Source of the DNA: Deltaproteobacteria bacterium
GTDB taxonomy: Bacteria > Myxococcota > UBA727 > VGSZ01
Assembly (NCBI GenBank): GCA_020850995.1
Contig: JADZDP010000080.1
Location: forward strand, 1 to 35,576
Length of the DNA: 35,576 nucleotides
Direction of reading: 5' to 3'
Shown here: positions 19,601 to 26,515 of the stretch, piece after piece
Layout of the letters: each line of letters starts with the position of its first letter
How positions within the stretch are numbered: the stretch's first letter is position 1
Position numbers and translations under genes: made by a program
Notes under the pieces: model-generated
What the model saw: the letters and a program-made list of their open reading frames with translations, nothing else
The model's database searches: none
Told to the model about the DNA's origin: nothing

Positions 19601-20241
19601 ATGGCCAGGCGCAGCGCGTACAGCGACGACGCGCACGCGGCGTCGAGACAGAAGGCGCCGGCGTCGAGCGCCAGCGCCTGCGCCAACAGGTGCGCGGGCA
19701 GGCCCGACATGAAGCGATCGCGCGCGTCGCCCACGCCCCCGTCGAGGGTGGCCCAAGGTGCGCCGATGCTCCGTCGCGCGGCGCGGCCGAGCGTGTGGGC
19801 GAGCGTGTGGGCGAGCGCGTCGTCGAGGGCGGCGCGCTCGCCGAACAGGGTCATGGCCTCGGTGGGGAAGGACAGGTTGCCGAGCACGGCTCCCGCGCGC
19901 ACGCCGGTGAGCGGCGTCTCGAAGCCCGCGTCGACGAGCGCGTCGCGCCCCGCGCTGCACAGCCACGCGAACAAGGGGTCGAGCGCCAACAGGTCGGCCC
20001 GCGGCACCGCCAGCCCGCCATCCTCGAGGGAGAAGCCCGTGACCAGGCCCCCCTTGAGCGAGACGGCGCGATCGGGCTCTGGGCCAGTCACCAGCGCGGG
20101 ATCGATGCGCAGGCGATCGGCGCCCGCGTCGCTGAGCGCGCGCCGTCGATCGAACACCAGCTCACCGAGGGCACGCGGCGTGAGCGCCCCCGGCAGCACG
20201 CAGCCCTTGCCGACCACGGCGATGGGCGCCACGGGGTTCAC
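13690..20241 (-). CDS. pfaC: PfaC-like PUFA synthase subunit: KS-CLF-AT-DH-DH
   Basis: A 2183-residue multidomain synthase subunit. The ketosynthase (1-460) has Cys203 in DAACASS, His338 in HATGT and His379 in KGNLGH. The chain-length-factor domain (about 470-780) has Glu in place of the nucleophile (SAEERSG, 621-627). An acyltransferase-like domain (about 785-1200) carries Ser953 in GVSLGES and His1077. A helical linker (about 1300-1350) follows. Two FabA-type dehydratases end the protein, each a non-catalytic plus a catalytic hotdog: 1405-1560 with 1610-1770 (His1669 in AGHFKDDP), and 1840-1995 with 2030-2183 (His2080 in RAHFYQDP). FabA-type domains place the double bonds in PUFA synthases. 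There is no C-terminal glycerolipid acyltransferase domain. The GTG at 20241 overlaps the upstream stop (GTGA); longer starts give non-protein-like sequence. Confidence 0.93.
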   Translation of the reverse strand: MNPVAPIAVVGKGCVLPGALTPRALGELVFDRRRALSDAGADRLRIDPALVTGPEPDRAVSLKGGLVTGFSLEDGGLAVPRADLLALDPLFAWLCSAGRDALVDAGFETPLTGVRAGAVLGNLSFPTEAMTLFGERAALDDALAHTLAHTLGRAARRSIGAPWATLDGGVGDARDRFMSGLPAHLLAQALALDAGAFCLDAACASSLYALRLAMRALVEGRADVMLAGAVNRADCLFLHVGFTALHALSPTGKSRPFDRRADGLVPAEGCALVALMRLDDAVAQGKTIHGVLRGIGLSNDGRAKNLLAPSTEGQVRALRGAWRCAGLSPDEVDFIECHATGTPTGDATELASLREVFTRPAGDARGPLPLGSLKGNLGHLITAAGGAGLLKVLDAMAREELPPNPGPLEPIAPVDANAQFAVQTERAPWHRGAHPRRAGLSAFGFGGNNAHLVVEQHEPHRFVASVPVQVSATPLAVVALATMAAREGAPIAVALEGLRFPPHDLRESIAQQLLVFEAGRRAVHALGARVDEALPRERTGVFVGMGTDVSVTTPGLRWRAPRLARRLALQGGADDGALARALKDAAMPPLPAQGVLGCMPNIPANRLNVQLDLRGPGFTVSAEERSGLAAIEVARALLDAGDIDAALVGATDACRDPRHTRALEALRATPVAAGDGAGVLVVMHEGRARALGLPVLALLGVRGDGGEDLSGASLPRFGDTHAARGLLDVALAIESAAMGALPSGEPWPASAARTASVRVEALGAPAATLTLSSTDAPLAAPPAVLLLGAPTRATLVDALRAVEADPRAATLAGRAALERGPWRAGVGGADAAQVCARAHELADALAAGRDRVEGALARSAALVTRDEVALLFGTAAGQGAWAAAELLRAWPGAGQRLARAFGDVGARAVLSGRATPDAPFFTELSLASAQMQVLAGLALDVLDVRARRAWGVSLGESNALLAAGAWTDMGALFAEMRDTRHFDLVAGGAFAAARAHWRTQGRTELSDGLPWRAVVVRAPLGAVEAALALDNVAGRAFLLVIHADDEVELGGAPDAVAAVLARLGVVGVELPRMPAVHCALLTPGADAYRALHRRALAPTDVEVWGHGGRLPLEGGPDAVADAILAQALHCVDVRTSLRRLAHTGARVLVDLSPRGLAGAWARRALPAEVEVLSLDGDAAHAAWAAVQVALAGVPINLEGMLGPPRPATRATGAVLEVPAHRLPQAPLLPVSSPERMTRPPPLPRIAAVVPHDAPAPQPVHRAGAQPQPMRAAPDVVVGAPPLAEERAGEPAPPGGDGPSTTLVAALAEQRDALFAVQQGFIAHSAAAHQAALAAQASSARLLTELAHVHGFMDMESSPRDTVDGAPAPPARAARARWGRRELERLASGRIADVWGDTFAVQDTFRRQVRMPEPPLLLADRVMSIDATPGVLEKDRAIVTETDLGWDAWYLHEGRCPAGVLIETGQADLLLVSYMGVDVENRGERVYRLLGCDLTYQAPLPLAGTTLQHDIHVDGYATHGDTRIFFFHSDTWALDEHGERAALLLSVRGGQAGFFTDEELAHSGGVLWAPQNVDAAAVAALPSAAPPSPSSKRALSLDELTAFARGDAFACFGAGFELAQTHVRTPRIAAGSLLLMDRVTALDLDGGPWGRGYLKAELDLTPDRWFFAGHFKDDPCMPGTIMFEGCLQTLAVLLGAAGFTLAHDGWRFEPAVDEVFKLRCRGQATPSSRHMVYEVFVRRFVDGPAPSITADILVTVDGLKSLHCEAVTLRLVCDAPLSSRPELLGLVAKASGVDAVGGVGSAVPVAVDQRALLATGIGLPSQAFPGMYEPFDGGRRVPRLPGPPYHFMSRVVSVEGPPMGSLAHGLDPAGTRAVVEYDVPPDAWFFDAAAPAQGPVMPFAVLLEVALQPCGWLSSYVGSALTSEGELFYRNLDGRGARAHRAVGPEVGTLVVTATLTKSSSSGGMIIQEFDFAVRTRAGEPVYEGHTVFGFFPPEALARQVGVSVTEHERARLAERAAGFDVVDLRHRPARYCSSTPALAEPMLLMIDRVTGYWPGGSTTGKARVRTEKDVRLDEWFFRAHFYQDPVQPGSLGLEAMAQAIQWLAIHEELGASLVRPRFAVDGPSTWKYRGQVTPKSRLVQVEAALLEVALERGGVRLVADCTLWVDGLKIYQAPDFVVRLVED

Positions 20242-22481
20242 GGTGCGCCTCGCGCCTCGGGCGCGGGCCGGCGTGCGAAGGCGCGGTCGTCGGGCAAGCG
20301 ATGGATCTCGATGCCGCTCAAGGCCACGCGCACGGCGCCGTCGGGGCCGAGCAGCCAAGCGTCAACGAGCGCGCGGGGGCCGCTCGGCGCCACACGCGCC
20401 TTGAGTACGCAGGTGAGCGGGCCCTCGCCGGGCGGCGCCAGCGACACGCGGGCGATGCTGGTAGGCAGGAAGGCGCCACCCGTGATGTGGCGCGCCCACA
20501 GGAGCGCCGCTTGCAGCGCGCCGTCGACGGCGGCGGCGTCGGTGCGCCAGGCCCCCGGCCAGCGCGCCTGCCGCACGCCACGCACCTGCGCGATCATGCC
20601 GTCGTCGCCACAAGCGCTCACGCCCTCGACGAGGTGGAAGGTGGGGCCGTGGAACAAGAGCTCGTCGTAGAGCGCGCTGGCGGCGGCGGGTAAAAGACCG
20701 CGCGGGCGCTCGAGGGGCGGCAGGTCGTCGGCCGCTCCCGCGCGCGCCGTGTAGTGGGGCGCGGCCTCGCCCGGCGTGACGAGCGCGAGCTCGTCGTCGT
20801 GCTCGCGCACCTCCACGTCGTGACCGCCATCGAACAGGCGCGGCAAGCGCAGCCCGCGCCGCACGCGCACATCGGTGAGCGTGCGGAGCGTGGGCCGCGC
20901 GCGCGCGAACAGCTCGAGGGCACCGACGACGGGGAGCACGGGCACGCCGGCGATGGCGTGGTCGGCCAAGATGCCCCACGACGAGCCGTCGAGGTGCATG
21001 CGCGCCGGCGCGTGCTCCGCGCCCGACGTGGGCGCCAGCTCGCCGCCGAACACCACCTCGGTGGCCATGCCCGATGCGCCCGTCAGCTCGTCGACGAAGT
21101 GGCGCGCGCCGTCCTCGTGGCGCAACACCGCCACGCCGCGCTCGGCGAACAGCTTCTTGAGGGCCGGCGTGACCATGCCGCCCTCCCAGGGGCCCCAGTT
21201 GAGCGCCTTGACGACGAGGGCCCCGCGGCGGCGCGCCCACAGCGCGTTGGCCAGGTGGTTCAGCGCCTCGTTGGCCATGGCGTAGTCGACCTGGCCCACG
21301 TTGCCGAAGCGCCCGGCCACCGACGAGAACAGCGACACCGTGCGCAGCGGATCGCCGGCGGTAGCCGCGAGCAGCGACGAAAGCCCGAGCACCTTGGTGT
21401 CCATGACGCGGTCGACCTGCTCGGGCGTCTTGTCTTCGATCTTCTTGTCGGCGAGCACGCCGGCGCCGTGCACCAGGTCGGTGATGGGGCCGAAGGCGGC
21501 GCGCGCGTCGGCGCAGGCCGCGGCCACCGCGGGCGCGTCACGCACGTCGACGGCGCGATAGAGCACGCGCGCGCCAACGTCCTCGAGCGCGCCGATGAAG
21601 GCGCGGATCTCGCGCGCGGCGAGCACCGCCTGTGCGGCCGCACCGATGCGCGCGAGCTGCATGGGCTCGCCGCGCGCCTTGGCGTCGTCGAGCAGGGCGC
21701 GCTTGAGGGCGCCCTCGTCGACGCGGCCGGCGCAGCATGCGGGCTCGGGCGCGTCGATGGCGGTGCGCCCGAGCAGCAGCACGGCGCAGCGCGCCGCCTT
21801 GGCCAGCGCCAAGAGCGTGGTGGCGGTGACGCCGCGCGCGCCGCCGCTCGCCACCACCACCGACCCTGGGCCCACCAGCGCGTCGCCGGCCGTGGGCCGC
21901 ACCGCCTGGTGCACGAGCAGCGGCACGCGCCGCGCGGGCCGCCCCTCGTGCTCGGCGTGGCGCGCCTCGCGATCCGGCAGGCCCGCGCTGAGCTCGTCGA
22001 CGAGGACGCTGACGGCATCGACGCCCGGTGCCACATCGATGACGGCGCAGCGCAGCGCGGGCCACTCGAGCGCGGCGGTCTTGATCAGGCCCGAGATGCC
22101 GGCGGCCACCGCAGCGGCGTCGCTGCCGTCTTCGCGCGTCAGCGCCACCAGGCGGCGCACGCCGAGCGCGCGCGCGGGCTGCACGAGGAAGAGCGAGCGC
22201 TTGAGGCGCGCCAGGGCATCCGCGACGTCGGCGCCCGGGTCGAGGGCGCGCGCGTCGACGACGGTGTGGGCGCGCGCGGGCAACGGCGCGTCACCCTCGA
22301 CGATCGCCAGCGGCTGCGCGGGCAGGCGCGCGCGAAGTGCGTCGGCGAGCGCGCGGCCGTGGGGACCGGCCACCGCCAGCGCGAGCACGCGCTCCTCGTC
22401 GACGCCAAGACGGCCATCGAGCGCCCCCGGGGTACGAGGAGCAAGCGGCCGCACCACCCACTGCAGGACGGCGCGCGGCAC
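20238..22481 (-). CDS. Stand-alone KR-DH protein (split-off C-terminal half of PfaA)
   Basis: A 747-residue protein matching the back half of PfaA. The N-terminal stretch (about 30-200) is the structural half of a polyketide ketoreductase. The catalytic ketoreductase half (about 205-430) has the NADPH motif GGARGVT (213-219), Lys363, Ser386/387 and Tyr400 in VDYAMANEA. A polyketide-type hotdog dehydratase follows (about 495-735), with HxxxGxxxxP from His508 and Asp653 in VDGALQ. It reduces beta-keto groups and dehydrates the product during chain extension. In characterised PUFA synthases this block is fused behind the ACPs of PfaA. The GTG start has GAGGAG nine nt upstream. A 53-nt gap with a strong hairpin separates it from pfaA; downstream it overlaps pfaC by GTGA. 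Confidence 0.88.
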   Translation of the reverse strand: MPRAVLQWVVRPLAPRTPGALDGRLGVDEERVLALAVAGPHGRALADALRARLPAQPLAIVEGDAPLPARAHTVVDARALDPGADVADALARLKRSLFLVQPARALGVRRLVALTREDGSDAAAVAAGISGLIKTAALEWPALRCAVIDVAPGVDAVSVLVDELSAGLPDREARHAEHEGRPARRVPLLVHQAVRPTAGDALVGPGSVVVASGGARGVTATTLLALAKAARCAVLLLGRTAIDAPEPACCAGRVDEGALKRALLDDAKARGEPMQLARIGAAAQAVLAAREIRAFIGALEDVGARVLYRAVDVRDAPAVAAACADARAAFGPITDLVHGAGVLADKKIEDKTPEQVDRVMDTKVLGLSSLLAATAGDPLRTVSLFSSVAGRFGNVGQVDYAMANEALNHLANALWARRRGALVVKALNWGPWEGGMVTPALKKLFAERGVAVLRHEDGARHFVDELTGASGMATEVVFGGELAPTSGAEHAPARMHLDGSSWGILADHAIAGVPVLPVVGALELFARARPTLRTLTDVRVRRGLRLPRLFDGGHDVEVREHDDELALVTPGEAAPHYTARAGAADDLPPLERPRGLLPAAASALYDELLFHGPTFHLVEGVSACGDDGMIAQVRGVRQARWPGAWRTDAAAVDGALQAALLWARHITGGAFLPTSIARVSLAPPGEGPLTCVLKARVAPSGPRALVDAWLLGPDGAVRVALSGIEIHRLPDDRAFARRPAPEARGAP

Positions 22482-22498
22482 GCGCGTGGGCTCCTCGA

Positions 22499-22531
22499 GA
22501 GACGTCGGGTGGCCACCCGTGTCGACGTCTC
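22499..22531 (-). promoter_or_regulatory. Strong stem-loop in the pfaA / KR-DH gap
   Basis: In the operon's reading direction, GAGACGTC (22531-22524), a 5-nt spacer, the 12-nt palindrome GGGTGGCCACCC (22518-22507) and GACGTCTC (22506-22499) follow in order. The outer arms pair perfectly over 8 bp. The structure begins three nt after the pfaA stop codon and ends two nt before the GAGGAG ribosome-binding site of the KR-DH gene. Candidate roles are attenuator, RNA-processing site or translation control; there is no T-tract. Confidence 0.5.
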
Positions 22532-22534
22532 CGC

Positions 22535-25500
22535 TCAGAAAGGGCGCGCGGCTCCGTTGGCGCTGTCGCGCGCCGGGCCTGCCGAGGCGGCGTTGCTGCT
22601 GGTTAGCGCTGCCGCGATCTCACCGAGGGTGTGCAGCTGCGCCATGCGCGCGGCGTCGACGGGGGGCAGCGCGGGCACGCGCTCCTTGAGCGCCGAGAGG
22701 ATCTCCACGCGCTTGATGGAGTCGACGCCCAGGTCGGCCTCCAGCGCCATCGAGGGTGAGAGCGCGTCCTTCGGGTAGCCGGTCTTCTCGGCGACCACGT
22801 CGAGCAGGGCGGGGAGGAGGTCGCCGCTGGCGCTGGTCGAGGTCGCGGAGAGCGCGGGCTTGGCAGGTGCAGGCGCGGCAGCGCTCGCGGCAGGCGCTGC
22901 GCTCTTGCCGTGCACGGCGCGCAGGGCCGCCGCGATCTCGCCGAGGGTCTTGAGCTGCGCGAGCTTGAGCGCGTCGATTTGGTCGGCGGCAGGCAGCTTG
23001 TCCTTGAGCGCGCCCAGGATCTCGACGCGCTTGATGGAGTCGATGCCCAGGTCGCTCTCGAGGCCCATGGCGTCGTCGAGCGACTCCACCGGGTAGCCCG
23101 TCTTGTCCGCCACCACCGCGAGCAAGAGCGCGCGCGGGTCAGCGCTGCCATTGGCATGCACCGGCGCCGGCGTCACGATGGCGGGCGAGGGCAGCACGGG
23201 GGCCTTGTGGTGGCCGTTGCCGTTGCCGTTGCCGTTCCCATGTCCGTTGCCGTGGCCATTGCCGTGCGCGTGCCCGTTGCCATTCCCGTGCGCATGCCCG
23301 TTCCCACGTCCGTCGTCGGGCGCGTGTGTCGCGCGCTCGCGCTGGGCGACGACGACGGGGGCGGGCGCAGCCATGGCCGCTGGCATGGGCGGCAACGACA
23401 AGGTGCGCGCCGGCGCCACCACCGTTGCCGGCGCACCAACCACGACCGGCGCGCCGGCCGCCGCCGCCAACAGCGCCGCCTGCGTGGCCTCGAAGGCCTG
23501 CAGGTACGCCTGGTGCGACTCGACGAGGGCGCGCTGCAGCGCGAGGTGCGCCTCGGCCGACTGACGTTGCCCCTCGCGGAACACGTCGAGCCAACCGGAG
23601 GAGAGCAGAGCAGGGGGCTTGGTGGTCATGGGTGCGATCCTCGAGGGGACAGGGGGCGGCGGTGGCGTCGACGGCGGTGGCACGACCACACGTGGAGCAG
23701 GGGGTGACGCGTGCTGCGACGCCGCGGCCACGGCCGCGCGCGAGGGCGCGTCGACGACGGAGGCGGCCGGTTGCGGCGCGGGCAGGGCGGGCTTGCCCAC
23801 GTTGGCGCCGCTGATCCACACGCTGGTCTTCGTCGCCACGGGCGCGCGTGAGGCGGCGGGCCAGGGCAGGCGATCGAGCGCGAGCGGCACGCCGGCGGCG
23901 CACAGGCGCGCCAGCGCGGTGAAGAAGGGGCGCAGACCCTCGCCCTTGCCGTCGGTGGCGATGGCGAGCACGTCGGGTGCGATGCGCTGCACCAGGCCGG
24001 TCAAGACCGCGCCCGGCCCCACCTCGACGAACACCCTGGCGCCGGCCTCGCGCATGGCGCGCACCTCGTCGACGAAGCGCACGGGCGCGCCGATCTGCCG
24101 CGCCAGCTCCGCGCGCGTGGCCGCGGGGTCGCCGTGAGGCGTGGCCGTGGTGTTGGCATAGACCGGGAAGCGCGGCGCGCGCACCTCGACCTGCGCCAGC
24201 GCCTCGGCGAAGGGCGCCACCGCGCCCTCCACGAGCGGCGAGTGGAAGGCCGTGGACACGAGGAGCTTCTTCACGGTGAAGCCCGCGTCCGCCAGGCGCT
24301 TGCTGGCCAGGTCGAGGTCACACACCTCGCCGGAGATGACGCATTGGTCGGGCGCGTTGTGGTTGGCCACCACCACGCCCAGGCCCACGAGGTGCTCGGG
24401 CACGAAGCGCGCGTCGCCCATGACGGCGGCCATGGCGCCTGCCGTCTTGGACGACGTCGCCATGAGCTGGCCGCGCCGGCGCGCCAAGGAGACCAGCGTG
24501 GCCTCGTCGATGGCACCGGCCGCGCACAGCGCCGTCAGCTCACCGAAGCTGTGACCAGCGGCCATGTCGCACGAGAGGCCGAGCTCCTCGAGCACGCGCA
24601 GCGTGGCCAAGGACGCTGCGCCGAGGGCGGGCTGCGCGTGCTCGGTCTTCGTGAGCAGCGCGCGCTGTGCGGCGCGCTCCTCGTCGCTGAAGGCGGGAGG
24701 GGGGAACATGAGGCGCGCAAGGGGGAGCGCGTCCTCGGCGCGGTCGAGCACGGCGCGCGCGGCCTCGAAGCCCATGGCGAGCGCGGCGCCCATGCCCACC
24801 TGTTGGCTGCCCTGGCCGGGAAACACGAAGGCCACCTTGCCGGGCGCGCCGGCGCCGGTGACCACCAGGGGGCTGGTGGTGCCCGCGGCGATGTCCGCCA
24901 GGCGCGCTCGCGCCTCGTCGAGGTGGGCCGCCACGAAGGCTGCGCGGTGCGGCGCCTTGGCGTCGAAGCGCGCGAGCAGCTCAACCGACCAGCGCGCGAG
25001 ATCGGCGCCGGGCGCGTCGGCCAGCGCGCGCGCCTGCGCGCGCAGCGCCTCGGTGCTCTCCGCCGAGAGCGCAAACAGCTCGACGTCGCGCCGGGACAGG
25101 CGCGCGGGTCGCCGCCCCTCGCCCGTGTACTCCTCGAGCGCCAGGTGGAAGTTGCTGCCGCCAAAGCCGAACGACGACACGCCGGCGCGCCGCGGGTGCT
25201 CGCCGCCGCGAACCCACGGGCGCGCCTCGCTGTTCACGTAGAAGGGGCTCTCGGAGAAGCGCGCGGCCGGGCTCGGCGCGCTCACCTTGCACGTGGGCGG
25301 CAGCACGCGCTCGTGCAGCGCCAGCGCGGCCTTGATGAGCCCCGCGGCGCCCGCCGCCGACTTGGTGTGCCCGATCTGGCTCTTGATGGAGCCCACGGCG
25401 CACCACTGGCGATCCTGGCGACCGCTCTCGTCGAAGGCGATGGTGAGCCCTTGCAGCTCCGCTACGTCGCCGGCCTTGGTGCCGGTGCCGTGCGCCTCGA

Positions 25501-26515
25501 CGAGCTCCACCGTGTCGGGCGAGTAGCCGGCGCTGGCGTACGCGCGGCGCAGCGCCTTGGCCTGCCCCTCGGGGACGGGCGCGTACACGCTCTTGCTGCG
25601 CCCGTCGCTGGAGGTGCCGATGCCGCGCAGCACGGCGTAGATGGCGTCGCCGTCGCGCTCGGCGTCGGCGAGGCGCTTGAGCGCCACCATGCCCAGGCCC
25701 TCACCGAGCAGCGTGCCGTCGGCGGTGGCATCGAAGGGCCGGCAGTCGCCCGAGGCAGACAAGGCCGGCGTCTTCGAGAAGCACATGTACATGAAGATGT
25801 CGTTGAGCGTGTCGACGCCGCCGGTGAGCACCACGTCGGCGCGGCGCAACACCAGCTCATCCACGGCCATGGAGATCGCCGCGAAGCTCGACGCGCAGGC
25901 CGCGTCGGTGACCGCGTTGGTGCCGCCCAGGTCGAGGCGGTTGGCGATGCGGCCCGCGACCACGTTGCCCAAGAGCCCCGGGAAGGTGGCCTCGGTCCAG
26001 GGCACCATGGTGTCACCGATGAGCTTGACGGCGCGCTCCACAGCGGCCTCGTCGATGCCCGCGGCGCGCATGCCGGCGCGCCACTCGGGCTGGCGCAGCC
26101 GCGAGGCCATCTGGCCAAACAGCTCTTGCCCCGAGGTGACGCCGAGCAAGCACGACACCCGCGTCTTGTCGGCGCGCTCGAGGGGGCCCATGGCCTCCTC
26201 GAGCGTGGTGCGCGCCACCAACAGCGCCAAGAGCTGCGAGCTGTCCGTCGACGGCAACAGGCTCGGCGGCATGCCCTCCTTGAGCGGGTCGAAGGGCACC
26301 TTGGGCAAGAAGGCGCCGCGCTTGGCGTAGGTCTTGTCGGGCGCCTTCGGGTCTACGTCGAAGTAGTCGCTGGCCTTCCAATGGGTCTCGGGGATCTCAG
26401 TGACGAGGTCGCTCTTCTTGAGCACGTGGTTCCACAGCTCGGCGACGTCGAGGCTGCCGGGGAACAGGCCGCCGAGACCGACGATGGCGATGGGCTCCTG
26501 GCGACGACCCGTCAT
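22535..26515 (-). CDS. pfaA: PfaA-like PUFA synthase subunit: KS-AT-ACP-ACP
   Basis: A 1326-residue synthase subunit that loads malonyl units and extends the chain. The ketosynthase (1-465) has Cys207 in DAACASS, His342 in AHGTGT and His383 in SQIGHT. The malonyl acyltransferase (about 560-880) has GQGSQ, Ser656 in GHSFGE and His758 in FHSP. A helical stretch (about 972-1018) and a Gly/Asn/His repeat (1070-1102) lead to two acyl carrier domains, with phosphopantetheine serines Ser1160 (LGIDSIKRVEI) and Ser1266 (LGVDSIKRVEI). The usual C-terminal KR and DH are missing; they form the next gene. Only two ACPs is few for the family. The ATG overlaps the pfaD stop (ATGA). The DSIKRVEI carriers and the operon partners set it apart from ordinary polyketide synthases. 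Confidence 0.93.
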   Translation of the reverse strand: MTGRRQEPIAIVGLGGLFPGSLDVAELWNHVLKKSDLVTEIPETHWKASDYFDVDPKAPDKTYAKRGAFLPKVPFDPLKEGMPPSLLPSTDSSQLLALLVARTTLEEAMGPLERADKTRVSCLLGVTSGQELFGQMASRLRQPEWRAGMRAAGIDEAAVERAVKLIGDTMVPWTEATFPGLLGNVVAGRIANRLDLGGTNAVTDAACASSFAAISMAVDELVLRRADVVLTGGVDTLNDIFMYMCFSKTPALSASGDCRPFDATADGTLLGEGLGMVALKRLADAERDGDAIYAVLRGIGTSSDGRSKSVYAPVPEGQAKALRRAYASAGYSPDTVELVEAHGTGTKAGDVAELQGLTIAFDESGRQDRQWCAVGSIKSQIGHTKSAAGAAGLIKAALALHERVLPPTCKVSAPSPAARFSESPFYVNSEARPWVRGGEHPRRAGVSSFGFGGSNFHLALEEYTGEGRRPARLSRRDVELFALSAESTEALRAQARALADAPGADLARWSVELLARFDAKAPHRAAFVAAHLDEARARLADIAAGTTSPLVVTGAGAPGKVAFVFPGQGSQQVGMGAALAMGFEAARAVLDRAEDALPLARLMFPPPAFSDEERAAQRALLTKTEHAQPALGAASLATLRVLEELGLSCDMAAGHSFGELTALCAAGAIDEATLVSLARRRGQLMATSSKTAGAMAAVMGDARFVPEHLVGLGVVVANHNAPDQCVISGEVCDLDLASKRLADAGFTVKKLLVSTAFHSPLVEGAVAPFAEALAQVEVRAPRFPVYANTTATPHGDPAATRAELARQIGAPVRFVDEVRAMREAGARVFVEVGPGAVLTGLVQRIAPDVLAIATDGKGEGLRPFFTALARLCAAGVPLALDRLPWPAASRAPVATKTSVWISGANVGKPALPAPQPAASVVDAPSRAAVAAASQHASPPAPRVVVPPPSTPPPPPVPSRIAPMTTKPPALLSSGWLDVFREGQRQSAEAHLALQRALVESHQAYLQAFEATQAALLAAAAGAPVVVGAPATVVAPARTLSLPPMPAAMAAPAPVVVAQRERATHAPDDGRGNGHAHGNGNGHAHGNGHGNGHGNGNGNGNGHHKAPVLPSPAIVTPAPVHANGSADPRALLLAVVADKTGYPVESLDDAMGLESDLGIDSIKRVEILGALKDKLPAADQIDALKLAQLKTLGEIAAALRAVHGKSAAPAASAAAPAPAKPALSATSTSASGDLLPALLDVVAEKTGYPKDALSPSMALEADLGVDSIKRVEILSALKERVPALPPVDAARMAQLHTLGEIAAALTSSNAASAGPARDSANGAARPF
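23210..23308 (-). repeat. Gly-Asn-Gly-His coding microsatellite in pfaA
   Basis: A run of degenerate 6-bp units (GGCAAC and GGCCAC types) encodes pfaA residues 1070-1102, alternating Gly with Asn, His or Ala; the block NGHAHGNG occurs twice. It is the flexible linker just before the first ACP. The unit is a multiple of three, so slippage would change linker length without breaking the frame. Confidence 0.85.

Noticed and set aside
20242..20358. Longer pfaC start upstream of 20241
   Set aside because: The extra residues are Arg-rich shadow sequence of the KR-DH gene; the GTG at 20241 gives a normal ketosynthase N-terminus and a GTGA coupling.
16034..20404. Very long rightward open frame opposite pfaC, about 1450 residues
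   Set aside because: Its Ser/Arg/Ala-only composition and lack of motifs mark it as a GC-skewed shadow of the leftward pfaC and KR-DH genes.
23210..23308. Possible CRISPR-like or non-coding repeat
   Set aside because: The units are 6 bp, in frame, and encode a Gly-Asn-His linker; there are no unique spacers.
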